A stretch of DNA of 64,000 nucleotides. It comes from Pseudomonas sp. L5B5 (GTDB lineage Bacteria; Pseudomonadota; Gammaproteobacteria; Pseudomonadales; Pseudomonadaceae). Position numbers and translations under genes: made by a program. The notes below the pieces were generated by a model. That model was not told where the DNA came from, ran no database searches, and worked only from the letters and a program-made list of their open reading frames with translations. Numbering within the stretch: position 1 is the stretch's first letter; every line of letters starts with the position of its first letter. This document shows, in pieces, positions 8,139 through 17,052 of this stretch. The DNA lies in NCBI RefSeq assembly GCF_020520285.1, contig NZ_CP084742.1, positions 3,100,001 through 3,164,000 of the forward strand. The letters are read 5' to 3'.

Positions 8139-8744
8139 ATGCAGCGCGATGCCCTTCTCACCCAGGATGAGCTGGACTTCATCCGGACCCTGCAGCACAA
8201 CCCGCACCTCAATGTGCGCGATACCACCTCCAGCCTGCTGGTCAACGGCGGCTCGCAGCTGCGTGACTTGCTGACGCGGCTGGCGGCCAACGAGAAGGTC
8301 ACTATCCAGGCGCAGTTCGACAACCAGCAGATGACCTTTCCCCTGCACCTGGTCGAGGACGAATTCCACGCCTTGCACCTGCGCCTGGGCGTACCGAGCA
8401 TCTTCGAGGATGGCCCCATGGTCCGCCCCTGGCGCCTGGCGCTGCAGGAGCCGGTGGCACTGGAGAACGCCAAGGGCCACCCCGGCCGCCTGTGGGTGCG
8501 GGAGGTGTCATTCAAGGGGGTACTGTTGGAAATTCGCAACAAGACTCGGCCACCCCGGCAGTTCGCCCAGTGGTTCAGTCCATCGGGATACGAACGGATC
8601 GCCTTGCGCGGGCAGTTCGAACGCGAGACCGAAGCCGGCTTCTATGCCTATCGCCTGGACCAGGACGATGCCGAGGAAACCGAACGCTTGCGCCAGTTCA
8701 TCCTCCAGCAGCACCGCCACAGCCACCCTGCCGTGCACGCCTGA
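8139..8744 (+). CDS. PilZ-like domain protein of unknown function
   Basis: 201 residues from ATG 8139. The N-terminal half (about 1-105) is an alpha/beta region with no recognised motif. The second half resembles a PilZ beta barrel: LWVREVSFKGVLLEI has the S-x-x-G spacing of the PilZ (D/N)xSxxG motif, but no clear RxxxR c-di-GMP-binding motif is seen, so nucleotide binding is doubtful. It follows the LOV gene by 53 bp on the same strand and is probably co-transcribed. A 7-bp perfect hairpin (GCACGCC-TGA-GGCGTGC) encloses its stop codon. The convergent MerR-type gene ends 16 bp away. Confidence 0.75.
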   Translation: MQRDALLTQDELDFIRTLQHNPHLNVRDTTSSLLVNGGSQLRDLLTRLAANEKVTIQAQFDNQQMTFPLHLVEDEFHALHLRLGVPSIFEDGPMVRPWRLALQEPVALENAKGHPGRLWVREVSFKGVLLEIRNKTRPPRQFAQWFSPSGYERIALRGQFERETEAGFYAYRLDQDDAEETERLRQFILQQHRHSHPAVHA

Positions 8745-8760
8745 GGCGTGCGAGCCAACG

Positions 8761-9720
8761 TCAGGTATCCAGGCGCCCGCTGAGAAATTGCCGCAGGCGT
8801 TGCTGCATCAGGCGGCCCTCGCTTCCCAGGCAGGCCACCGACGAATCCGCCAGACCGTCCTGGACCAGGTCCGCCGCATCTCCGGCCAGCATCAGTGGAC
8901 AATCCAGGGTCACGGCCAGGCGCTTGAGACGCTTGGGCAATTCCGCCGTCGGTGCATGGTTGGAGAACACCACCAGGGCCTGGGGCCTGAGTTTTTCGCA
9001 GACCAGGGTCAACTCTTCCAGCGGCACTCCCGGCCCCAGCACACGCACGCCCAGCTGGTCATGTCCCAGCAGCAGCGCCGCCACCAGCAACTCCAGTTCC
9101 CGGCATTGCTGGTTGAACGCCGTCAGCAATAGCTGCCGGTCCTGGGTGGTGCGCTGCAACAACAACCGCTGGGTGATCCGGGCTCGCAGGAAAGCATCGA
9201 GGAACAGCCACTCGCTGGTATGGCCAAAGGCATCGCGCTCCTGCAGCAACTGCTTCCAGAACGGCAGGAAGATGTCCTGGAACACCACCGGCAAGGCGTA
9301 GCTGGAAAACACCTGGCCGTACAGGCGTTCCAACTGCGGCTCATCGAAAGCGCTCACCGCCAGCTTCAGCTGATCGCGCCACTGGCCGTACTCGCCTTGC
9401 AGGCCATCGTCCACCGGGGCCTTGAGCTGGGCCTGGACCGCCCGGTTCTTGGCCATGATCCGACCGACCTTGCTCACGGCCACGCCGCGCTCGATCCAGC
9501 CGAGTATCTCGCGCACTGCCTCAACATCGTGCATGGAATACAGGCGATGCCCACTTTCGGTGCGTGTTGGCTGGATCAGACCGTAGCGTCGTTCCCAGGC
9601 CCGCAGGGTCACCGGATTGATGCCGGTCAGGCGTGCGACCTCGCGGATCGGGAACAACTCGTCCTGGCGGAGGGTGCCAGGCGCCTGGGCGGCGGCATCA
9701 AGTGCAGTGGTGGCGGGCAT
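8761..9720 (-). CDS. MerR-family regulator, LitR-like without a visible B12-binding site
   Basis: 319 residues from ATG 9720. The N-terminal MerR HTH (FPIREVARLTGINPVTLRAWERRYGLIQPTRT, about 22-55) is followed by a long C-terminal domain shaped like the CarH/LitR helical bundle plus cobalamin-fold domain. The DxHxxG cobalamin motif is absent, and where CarH has Glu-His the region reads SEWLFLDAFLRARI. It therefore fits the B12-independent LitR class. In P. putida, LitR homologues of this kind are reported to mediate light responses together with LOV proteins, so light control through the adjacent short LOV protein is a reasonable inference. It is divergent from the ABM-fol genes. Confidence 0.88.
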   Translation of the reverse strand: MPATTALDAAAQAPGTLRQDELFPIREVARLTGINPVTLRAWERRYGLIQPTRTESGHRLYSMHDVEAVREILGWIERGVAVSKVGRIMAKNRAVQAQLKAPVDDGLQGEYGQWRDQLKLAVSAFDEPQLERLYGQVFSSYALPVVFQDIFLPFWKQLLQERDAFGHTSEWLFLDAFLRARITQRLLLQRTTQDRQLLLTAFNQQCRELELLVAALLLGHDQLGVRVLGPGVPLEELTLVCEKLRPQALVVFSNHAPTAELPKRLKRLAVTLDCPLMLAGDAADLVQDGLADSSVACLGSEGRLMQQRLRQFLSGRLDT

Positions 9721-9810
9721 CTGGAGAGAAAACACCGGTTGAAAAAGTGGAGGTCATTCTACTCTCCCCCGGTGCCGATGCTTCAAGTGCGGGAATATCC
9801 GACCGCTGTC

Positions 9811-9830
9811 ATTGGTACATCCGTGCCAAT
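9811..9830. promoter_or_regulatory. Candidate MerR/LitR operator palindrome
   Basis: Near-perfect inverted repeat ATTGGTAC-ATCC-GTGCCAAT (7 of 8 positions paired) in the intergenic region between the divergent MerR/LitR-like gene and the ABM-folM-folE-folX genes. MerR-family regulators bind dyads of this size. No single promoter spacing could be fixed by eye, so the regulatory role is inferred. Confidence 0.45.
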
Positions 9831-9927
9831 CAGGAATAATCCTTGCTTGTCCCAGGTGCGGCCCGACACCCCGGTGCCCCGTCAGCGACTGCCTTACCCA
9901 GGCAGTGCATTGGTTTTACGGAGATAC

Positions 9928-10500
9928 ATGATGTCTACCTCACCCGTCACCCTGATGGTTGCCCGGCGCGTTGCCGATGGCCGCTACCAGGACCTGATCG
10001 CCTGGCTGCGCGAAGGCGAACAACTGGCCACCGACTTTCCCGGCTACCTGGGCTCCGGTGTCCTGGCCCCTCCGCCTGGCGACGATGAATTCCAGATCAT
10101 CTTCCGCTTCGTCGACGAGCACACCCTGCACACCTGGGAACACTCTGCCTCGCGTACCGCCTGGCTGGCCCGGGGCAGCGACCTGTTCGCCCATCCACTG
10201 GAACATCGGGTCAGCGGCATCGATGGCTGGTTCGGCACTGCCGGGCAGCGCCCGCCGCGCTGGAAGCAGGCGGTGGCCATCTGGCTGGCATTCTTCCCGG
10301 TCTCGCTGTTGTTCAACTTCGTCCTCGGCCCACTGCTCAACGACCTGGGCATGCTGGCCCGGGTGTTCGTCAGTACCCTGGCCCTGACGCCGCTGATGGT
10401 CTATTTCTTCATTCCACTGTCCACCCGGCTGCTGGCCAACTGGCTCAACGCTGCCCCGTCTCGCCGGCTGCCCGCGGCCCCCTCGCCCCAGAACCCCTGA
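9928..10500 (+). CDS. Antibiotic-biosynthesis-monooxygenase (ABM) domain protein with two C-terminal membrane helices
   Basis: 190 residues. GGAG lies just upstream; ATG 9928 or the next codon at 9931 could be used, and 9931 gives the better spacing. Residues about 8-95 form a dimeric alpha/beta-barrel ABM fold (VTLMVARRVADG, then FRFVDEHTLHTWEHS). Residues about 113-135 and 142-165 are hydrophobic helices, anchoring the domain on the inner face of the membrane. ABM proteins range from quinol monooxygenases to haem-degrading enzymes; no catalytic set can be assigned here. It is the first plus-strand gene divergent from the LitR-like regulator and so a likely regulatory target. Confidence 0.85.
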   Translation: MMSTSPVTLMVARRVADGRYQDLIAWLREGEQLATDFPGYLGSGVLAPPPGDDEFQIIFRFVDEHTLHTWEHSASRTAWLARGSDLFAHPLEHRVSGIDGWFGTAGQRPPRWKQAVAIWLAFFPVSLLFNFVLGPLLNDLGMLARVFVSTLALTPLMVYFFIPLSTRLLANWLNAAPSRRLPAAPSPQNP

Positions 10501-10615
10501 GGGCCGCGCAGGCCGGCCACCGCGCCTGGCGTGCGGGCCGGCTTGCCGCCGATCCATCCCACGCCCGGGCGCCCCCGCTGGTATAGTTCTGCTCTACCCG
10601 CGATGCGAGCCTTCC

Positions 10616-11326
10616 ATGAACGCCTCCCCTGCACCGATCCTGATCACCGGCGCCAGCCAGCGTGTCGGCCTGCATTGCGCCTTGCGCCTGCTCGAAGATG
10701 GACATCCGCTGATCGTCACCTACCGCAGCCAGCGCCCGGGGCTCGACACTCTGCGCGACAAGGGCGCGACCCTGCTGTTCGCCGATCTCTCGAGCGAGGC
10801 CGGGATCATGGCCCTGATCACCCAGGTCAGGGCCCATACCGACTGCCTGCGGGCAATCGTCCACAACGCCTCGGAGTGGCTCGAGGAAAGCCCGGGCCAG
10901 GAAACCGAAGCCTTCGCCCGGATGTTCGGCGTGCACATGCTGGCGCCCTACCTGATCAACCTGCACTGCGCCCAGCTGCTGCAACGCTCAAGCCCGGCGG
11001 ACATCATCCACATCAGCGACGACGTGACCCGCAAGGGCAGCAGCAAGCACATCGCCTACTGCGCCAGCAAGGCCGGCCTGGACAGCCTGACCCTGTCCTT
11101 CGCCGCCAAGTACGCCCCGGCAATCAAGGTCAACGGCATCGCACCGGCCCTGCTATTGTTCAACCCCGACGACGACGCGGCGTACCGCGCAAAGACCCTG
11201 GCCAAGTCCGCGCTGGGCATCGAGCCCGGCGCGCAAGTGATCTACCAGAGCCTGCGTTACCTGCTGGACAACCCTTATGTCACCGGCACCACCTTGACCG
11301 TCAACGGCGGGCGGCACGTCAAGTAG
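10616..11326 (+). CDS. folM: FolM, dihydromonapterin reductase
   Basis: 236 residues, SDR fold. NADP-binding [13 protein letters not shown] near residue 10, HNASEW near 83, and the catalytic pair in [11 protein letters not shown] near 150, all typical of FolM/pteridine reductase. It reduces dihydromonapterin to tetrahydromonapterin, the cofactor of phenylalanine hydroxylase in pseudomonads, and has weak dihydrofolate reductase activity. folE follows after 22 bp and then folX, placing the three steps of the tetrahydromonapterin route in one operon. Confidence 0.92.
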   Translation: MNASPAPILITGASQRVGLHCALRLLEDGHPLIVTYRSQRPGLDTLRDKGATLLFADLSSEAGIMALITQVRAHTDCLRAIVHNASEWLEESPGQETEAFARMFGVHMLAPYLINLHCAQLLQRSSPADIIHISDDVTRKGSSKHIAYCASKAGLDSLTLSFAAKYAPAIKVNGIAPALLLFNPDDDAAYRAKTLAKSALGIEPGAQVIYQSLRYLLDNPYVTGTTLTVNGGRHVK

Positions 11327-11348
11327 ACCGGCCCCGCGAGGACCTTGC

Positions 11349-11909
11349 ATGAGCCTTTCCCTGCCCCAGCACTACCGCGAGATCCTCAAGGGTCTCGGCG
11401 AGGACCCCGAACGCGAAGGGCTGCTCGACACCCCCAAGCGTGCCGCCAAGGCCATGCAGTACCTGTGTCATGGCTACGAGCAGTCGCTGGAGGAAATCGT
11501 CAATGGCGCGCTGTTCGCCTCCGACAACGACGAGATGGTGATCGTCGCCGACATCGAGCTGTATTCCCTGTGCGAACATCACCTGTTGCCCTTCATCGGC
11601 AAGGCCCATGTGGCTTATATTCCCACCGGCAAGGTACTGGGGCTGTCGAAGATCGCGCGAATCGTCGACATGTTCGCCAGGCGCCTGCAGATCCAGGAAA
11701 ATCTCACCCGGCAGATTGCCGACGCGGTACAGAGCGTGACCCAGGCCGCCGGCGTTGCCGTGGTGGTCGAAGCCAAGCACATGTGCATGATGATGCGCGG
11801 TGTCGAGAAACAGAATTCCACCATGCATACCTCGGTCATGCTCGGCGCCTTCCGCGACTCGAGCACCACGCGCCAGGAATTCCTGCAATTGATTGGACGG
11901 AGCAAGTAA
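11349..11909 (+). CDS. folE: GTP cyclohydrolase I
   Basis: 186 residues, usual length. Zinc ligands are seen in [10 protein letters not shown] (C75 and a following His) and in KHMCMMMRG near 145. The substrate-binding signature [12 protein letters not shown] is present near the C-terminus. It converts GTP to 7,8-dihydroneopterin triphosphate. Pseudomonads often carry more than one folE; this copy lies between folM and folX, so it probably feeds tetrahydromonapterin rather than only folate. The stop codon abuts the folX start. Confidence 0.95.
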   Translation: MSLSLPQHYREILKGLGEDPEREGLLDTPKRAAKAMQYLCHGYEQSLEEIVNGALFASDNDEMVIVADIELYSLCEHHLLPFIGKAHVAYIPTGKVLGLSKIARIVDMFARRLQIQENLTRQIADAVQSVTQAAGVAVVVEAKHMCMMMRGVEKQNSTMHTSVMLGAFRDSSTTRQEFLQLIGRSK

Positions 11910-12281
11910 ATGCCACAACTTCAGCCAGGAATGGCTCGCATCCGAGTCAAGGACCTGCTCCTGCGGACCTACATCGGAATCAACGAGGAAGAAATCCTCA
12001 ACAAGCAGGATGTGCTGATCAACCTGACCATCCTGTACCCCGCGCAGGATGCCGTGCGCGACAACGACATCGATCACGCGCTGAACTACCGCACCATCAC
12101 CAAGGCGATCATCGCCCACGTCGAAGGCAATCGCTTCGCCCTGCTGGAGCGCCTGACCCAGGAACTGCTGGACCTGGTGATGAATAACGCCTCGGTGCAG
12201 TACGCCGAGGTCGAAGTCGACAAGCCCCATGCCCTGCGCTTTGCCGAGTCGGTGTCGATCACGTTGGCGGCAAGTCGCTAG
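11910..12281 (+). CDS. folX: Dihydroneopterin triphosphate 2'-epimerase
   Basis: 123 residues, FolB/FolX fold ([25 protein letters not shown]). The catalytic Lys and Glu of the family fit NKQDV near 36 and the later Glu-rich segment [17 protein letters not shown]. Its start immediately follows the folE stop. It epimerises dihydroneopterin triphosphate to the monapterin isomer, the step linking FolE to FolM. The alternative, FolB aldolase, is less likely given the folM/folE context and the long N-terminus. Confidence 0.92.
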   Translation: MPQLQPGMARIRVKDLLLRTYIGINEEEILNKQDVLINLTILYPAQDAVRDNDIDHALNYRTITKAIIAHVEGNRFALLERLTQELLDLVMNNASVQYAEVEVDKPHALRFAESVSITLAASR

Positions 12282-12361
12282 CAGCCGGCGGCAAGTAAAA
12301 GCGCTTCGGCTTTGACCTGCCGCTGGCAGCTGTTCCCATCCCTCTATGTGCAGTGAGTCTT

Positions 12362-12658
12362 ATGTCCCCTCAACAACGCCTGGAACTGGAAGCGGCGGCC
12401 TTTCGCCGCCTGGTGGCCCATCTGGACAACCGCAAGGACGTGCAGAACATCGACCTGATGAACCTTGCCGGGTTCTGCCGCAATTGCCTGTCCAAGTGGT
12501 ACAAGGCCGAGGCCGATGAACGCCAGATCGAGGTCAGCCTCGATGACGCCCGTGAAGTGGTGTACGGCATGCCCTACGCCGAATGGAAAAATCTCTATCA
12601 GAAAGAAGCCAGCGCCGAGCAGCAAGCGGCGTTCGCCAAAGGAAAACCCAATGATTGA
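12362..12658 (+). CDS. DUF1244 family protein
   Basis: 98 residues from ATG 12362; the longer frame begins at GTG 12353. Conserved DUF1244 features: AFRRLVAHLDNRKDVQNIDLMN, a GFCRNCLSKW motif with two cysteines, and YGMPYAEWK. Small, helical and of unknown function. It lies 80 bp after folX on the same strand and overlaps the next gene by 8 bp, so it is probably transcribed with the HopJ-family gene and perhaps with folX. Confidence 0.9.
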   Translation: MSPQQRLELEAAAFRRLVAHLDNRKDVQNIDLMNLAGFCRNCLSKWYKAEADERQIEVSLDDAREVVYGMPYAEWKNLYQKEASAEQQAAFAKGKPND

Positions 12659-12989
12659 CCTCAACACCCTGCGCGCCAGCCTGAACAGCGGTGAACACGC
12701 GTTTGCCGACACCCTGGCCTTTGTCGCCACCGGTTACGACTACCAGCCACAGGCCTTCAACAACGGCGGCGTGGACAATGCCGCCGGGCAGAACGAAGGT
12801 TCGTGCAAGACCCTGGGCCTGGCCCTGCTCGAAGGCCTGAGCGACCAGGAGGCCTTGCTGGCCTTCGGCGAACACTACCGTTCGGTACTGGCCACCCCCG
12901 AGGGCAGCGATCACGGCAACATCCGCGCCCTGATCACCCACGGCCTGGCCGGCGTCAAGTTTGCCGCCCAGCCGCTGACCCGCCGCTGA
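12651..12989 (+). CDS. HopJ type III effector-family protein
   Basis: 112 residues. It begins inside the end of the DUF1244 gene (8-bp overlap). The motifs VATGYDYQPQAFNNGG and GQNEGSCKTLGLALL match the HopJ/HopPmaJ family. Despite the name, the family is chromosomal and widespread in non-pathogenic pseudomonads, and nothing here (no hrp box, no secretion genes) supports type III export. Its true role is unknown. Confidence 0.88.
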   Translation: MIDLNTLRASLNSGEHAFADTLAFVATGYDYQPQAFNNGGVDNAAGQNEGSCKTLGLALLEGLSDQEALLAFGEHYRSVLATPEGSDHGNIRALITHGLAGVKFAAQPLTRR

Positions 12990-13015
12990 TCCCCAGCGGC
13001 AAGATCATCGCCCAT

Positions 13016-13042
13016 AAAAAAACCGGCTTGCGCCGGTTTTTT
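13016..13042. terminator. Bidirectional terminator between the HopJ-family gene and trxB
   Basis: Stem AAAAAACCGGC / GCCGGTTTTTT around a TTGC loop. T tracts follow the stem on both strands, and the two genes converge on it. Confidence 0.9.
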
Positions 13043-13055
13043 CATTTCAGAACGA

Positions 13056-14021
<966 letters not shown>

Positions 14022-14080
14022 TCACTCCTATCGACCGGCCCGGGTGCCCTGGCGCGGAACGCCGGATTGCCGGCTGGAAT

Positions 14081-14132
14081 AAAAAAGGACGGCGAAACCT
14101 TGGGGAAGGCTAAAACTCGTCCGTCCAAAAAA
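14081..14132 (-). terminator. Terminator-like hairpin in the trxB leader
   Basis: On the minus strand GGACGG-A-CGA pairs with TCG-CCGTCC around a loop that holds a smaller hairpin (CCTT-CCCC-AAGG), and six T follow. It ends about 63 bases before the trxB start codon. No coding gene lies upstream on that strand, so it is either a trxB leader attenuator or the end of a small RNA. The rest of the 310-bp gap to cysZ shows no gene. Confidence 0.6.
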
Positions 14133-14328
14133 TAATGGGTGCAGCGTATAGAGGGGGCGAAGATTAAGGAAATACGGTTTAACAATCCAGCTCATAGGCG
14201 GTCTCTATCCTCTGTGCATCTATTTGAAAAGGTCTTTGTTACCGTTGATGTCGTCCTGTGCCCCGCGCTTTCGCCCCTTGCACAAAGCCGGTAAGGTCGG
14301 CGCGTTTTCCATCTGCTCGGAGCTCTCC

Positions 14329-15084
14329 ATGCCCGCCCCTGTCCTGTCCGGCCCGCAATACCTGCGCGAAGGCCTGAAGCTGATCCTCAGTCCCGGCCTG
14401 CGCCTGTTCGTCCTCCTGCCCCTGCTGGTCAACCTGGTGCTGTTCGTCGGATTGATCTATCTGGCCGGCCACCAGTTCAGCCTCTGGGTCGACACCCTGA
14501 TGCCAACCCTGCCGAACTGGCTGAGTTTTCTCAGCTATGTCCTGTGGCCACTGTTCGTGGTGCTGGTGGGGCTGATGGTGTTCTTCACCTTCACCATGCT
14601 GGCCAACATCATCGCTGCTCCCTTCAACGGTTTCCTGGCGGAAAAAGTCGAGACCGTGGTCCGGGGCACCGACGACTTCCCGGCGTTCAGCTGGGGCGAA
14701 CTGTTGGCGATGATCCCCCGCACCCTGGCCCGGGAGATGCGCAAGCTGGGCTATTTCCTGCCCCGGGCCATCGGCCTGTTCATCCTCTCGCTGATCCCGG
14801 TGGTCAACCTGGTGGCCGCACCGCTGTGGCTGCTGTTCGGTATCTGGATGATGGCCATCCAGTACATCGACTACCCGGCGGACAACCACAAGATGAGCTG
14901 GCAGGACATGCTTGCCTGGCTGCGCGAGAAGCGCTGGCAGAGCCTGGGGTTCGGCGGCATCGTCTACCTGGCGCTGATGATTCCCTTCGTCAACATTCTG
15001 ATGATGCCCGCCGCCGTGGCTGGGGCGACGCTGTTCTGGGTGCGTGAGCGTGGCGTGGACAAGCTGCCGGCCCAGCAAGACTGA
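14329..15084 (+). CDS. cysZ: CysZ sulfate transport protein
   Basis: 251 residues from ATG 14329 (GGAG about 8 bases upstream; the longer frame lacks a site). It has the EI24/CysZ fold: hydrophobic pairs near 25-50, 65-95, 140-175 and 205-230, and the family pattern [13 protein letters not shown]. CysZ is an inner-membrane channel for high-affinity sulfate uptake feeding cysteine synthesis. It is a single gene here; the sulfate-activating cysD and cysNC lie about 10 kb away. Confidence 0.93.
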   Translation: MPAPVLSGPQYLREGLKLILSPGLRLFVLLPLLVNLVLFVGLIYLAGHQFSLWVDTLMPTLPNWLSFLSYVLWPLFVVLVGLMVFFTFTMLANIIAAPFNGFLAEKVETVVRGTDDFPAFSWGELLAMIPRTLAREMRKLGYFLPRAIGLFILSLIPVVNLVAAPLWLLFGIWMMAIQYIDYPADNHKMSWQDMLAWLREKRWQSLGFGGIVYLALMIPFVNILMMPAAVAGATLFWVRERGVDKLPAQQD

Positions 15085-15104
15085 ACCTGCCGTCCTGCCC
15101 AACC

Positions 15105-16100
15105 TCACAGAGGGGACGCTTGGGCCTCGGCGCGAGGGCTGAAGCGCTGGCGGTATTCCTGGGCGGTGACCCCGAAGGCACGCTGGAATGCGCGGCGAAA
15201 CGTCGCCTCGCAGCCCAGGCCGCATCGCAGGGCGATCCGTTTGAGCGGCCACGGTGTTTCATCCAGCAACTGCCGCGCCGCCTCCACTCGGATCCGCTCC
15301 ACCGCCTTGGCCGGCGTGACGCCGGTCTGGTCCCGATAGTGCCGCAGGAAACTGCGCTCGCTCATTCCCACCTGCTGCGCCAGCACCGCCACTGACAGAT
15401 CCTGGGCGACATTTTCGGTGATCCAGGCATGCAGCTGGGCAAAACCACCCGCGCGATGCTGCAGGAACAACGGCACGCTGAACTGGGCCTGGCCACCGGG
15501 GCGCTTGAGAAATACCACCAGGTAGCGGGCGATCTCCAACGCCAGGTCGTGCCCCAGGTCCTCTTCCACCAGCGCCAGCGCGAGATCGATGCCGGCCGTG
15601 ACTCCGGCCGAGGTCCAGATCGACCCGTCATTGATGAAGATCGAATCGGGCTCCACCCGCACCTGGGGAAAGCACCGGGCCAGGGCCTCGCAGCGACTCC
15701 AGTGGGTCACCGCCCGCCGCCCGTCGAGCAATCCGGCAGCCGCCAGCAGGAACGCCCCGTTGCAGATCGATACCATCCGTCGAGTGGTCGCAGCCTTCTG
15801 CCCGATCCAGCGCGGCAGGGAACCTTCGCGGCACGCGTTTTCCACACCATGGCCGCCAATCACCAACAAGGTGTCGCAGGGAGAGCGAACCTCGGGCAGT
15901 GGCAAGGGGTGCAATGCCAGGCCCTCGGAGGACTGCAGCGGCGCCTGGGCGGCGATCACCCCGACCTCATAGGCCGGAGCCTGGCCAGTGGCGGCCAGCA
16001 ATTCGTTGCCGGTGGCGAACACTCGCAACGGGCCCGAGAGATCGAGCATGTTCACCTGGGGAAGTATCAGGAACTGGATGATCTTGGCTTGCGACACCAT
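15105..16100 (-). CDS. AraC-family regulator with GlxA/DJ-1-type N-terminal domain
   Basis: 331 residues from ATG 16100. The N-terminal class I glutamine amidotransferase-like domain (about 5-195; VNMLDLSGPLRVF, SICNGAFLLAAAGLLDGRRAVTHW) is followed by two AraC HTH motifs (about 225-325; VAVLAQQVGMSERSFLRHYRDQTG and RIALRCGLGCEATFRRAFQ). The domain has cysteine in SICNGA, but these GlxA-type sensors usually bind ligands rather than catalyse. It is divergent from a DJ-1/PfpI gene with a dyad between them, so it probably regulates that gene. It converges on cysZ with 20 bp between the stops. Confidence 0.93.
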   Translation of the reverse strand: MVSQAKIIQFLILPQVNMLDLSGPLRVFATGNELLAATGQAPAYEVGVIAAQAPLQSSEGLALHPLPLPEVRSPCDTLLVIGGHGVENACREGSLPRWIGQKAATTRRMVSICNGAFLLAAAGLLDGRRAVTHWSRCEALARCFPQVRVEPDSIFINDGSIWTSAGVTAGIDLALALVEEDLGHDLALEIARYLVVFLKRPGGQAQFSVPLFLQHRAGGFAQLHAWITENVAQDLSVAVLAQQVGMSERSFLRHYRDQTGVTPAKAVERIRVEAARQLLDETPWPLKRIALRCGLGCEATFRRAFQRAFGVTAQEYRQRFSPRAEAQASPL

Positions 16101-16142
16101 GGCCTGGAGTACCTGGGAGTAGTTGGCGGGAATTGTCGCATT

Positions 16143-16160
16143 TTTGGCAAAAACGCCAAA
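16143..16160. promoter_or_regulatory. Candidate operator dyad for the GlxA-type AraC regulator
   Basis: Perfect inverted repeat TTTGGC-AAAAAC-GCCAAA between the divergent regulator (start 16100) and the DJ-1/PfpI gene (start 16279). Its position is right for autoregulation and target control; binding is inferred from symmetry only. Confidence 0.4.
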
Positions 16161-16278
16161 TCCTGGCTGATTAAGGTAGACCCACCCTGGCACCAGGCCG
16201 CGGCCCATCGTCAGGATGACCCACAAGGACAGCCCTTTTGCCGCCCTTGCCATTCCGGCCCCATCCAAGGACCCACAG

Positions 16279-16989
16279 ATGCTGCTCAACCCAGATACAC
16301 CATTGAAAGTCGGTATTCTCATTGCCCCGGGGTTCGCCCTGATGGACATCGCCGGCGCCCATTCGGTCTTCGGCATGGCGCCCCACACCGAACTGCATGT
16401 GCTCTGGAAGGACCGCGCGCCCATCCATGCCATGCCGGACTTCATCACCTGTGCCACCACGCCATTCGACGAATGCCCGCCCGACCTCGATGTGCTGGTG
16501 GTGGGCGCCGTGGGCGTGGCGGCCATCGAGGATCCGCAATTGATCGACTTCCTGCGCAAGCAGTGCCCTCGTACGCGTTTCGTCATTTCCATCTGTGCTG
16601 GCGCCCTGCTGCTGGGGGCGGCCGGTTTCCTGCAAGGTCGCCGGGCCACTACCAACCTCCATCTGATCGACGCCCTGGAGGCGTTCGGGGCCGAAGCGGT
16701 CGGCGGTGGCGAGGTGGTGATCGACGGGCCGCTGTACAGTGCCGGCCCCGCCACCGGCTCATTCGAAGCAGCACTGAAGGTACTGGCCCTGCTGCGCGGT
16801 GAACCGATCGCCAAGCTGATGGAGCTGACCATCGAGTACCACCCACGACCGCCGTTCAATGTCGGCACCGCCGAGCTGGCCGGCCCCGAACTCACCGCCC
16901 AGACCCAGGCGCTGTACGCCGACTTTTTTCGCCAGAGTACCGAGGCGGCACTCGAGCACTATCGCAACGCCCATGCAGCGCCTTGCTGA
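16279..16989 (+). CDS. DJ-1/PfpI family protein, isonitrile hydratase-like
   Basis: 236 residues from ATG 16279, with AAGGA about 9 bases upstream. The nucleophile elbow is ISICAGALLLGAAG with cysteine at 106, followed by GRRATTNLHLIDAL. The C-terminal part LTIEYHPRPPFNVGTAE matches the isonitrile (isocyanide) hydratase branch rather than PfpI proteases. Some members hydrate isonitriles to N-formamides; others have glyoxalase-like activity. It is the probable target of the divergent GlxA-type regulator. The natural substrate is unknown. Confidence 0.88.
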   Translation: MLLNPDTPLKVGILIAPGFALMDIAGAHSVFGMAPHTELHVLWKDRAPIHAMPDFITCATTPFDECPPDLDVLVVGAVGVAAIEDPQLIDFLRKQCPRTRFVISICAGALLLGAAGFLQGRRATTNLHLIDALEAFGAEAVGGGEVVIDGPLYSAGPATGSFEAALKVLALLRGEPIAKLMELTIEYHPRPPFNVGTAELAGPELTAQTQALYADFFRQSTEAALEHYRNAHAAPC

Positions 16990-17052
16990 GCGGTCATAAA
17001 TCCATCACCACGAAGTCACAATGACGACACGGCCCCGGTCGACACTGGGGTC

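Noticed and set aside
12651..12989. Type III effector (HopJ name)
   Set aside because: The gene is real, but the family is chromosomal in many non-pathogenic pseudomonads and there is no hrp box or secretion gene nearby, so an effector role was not claimed.
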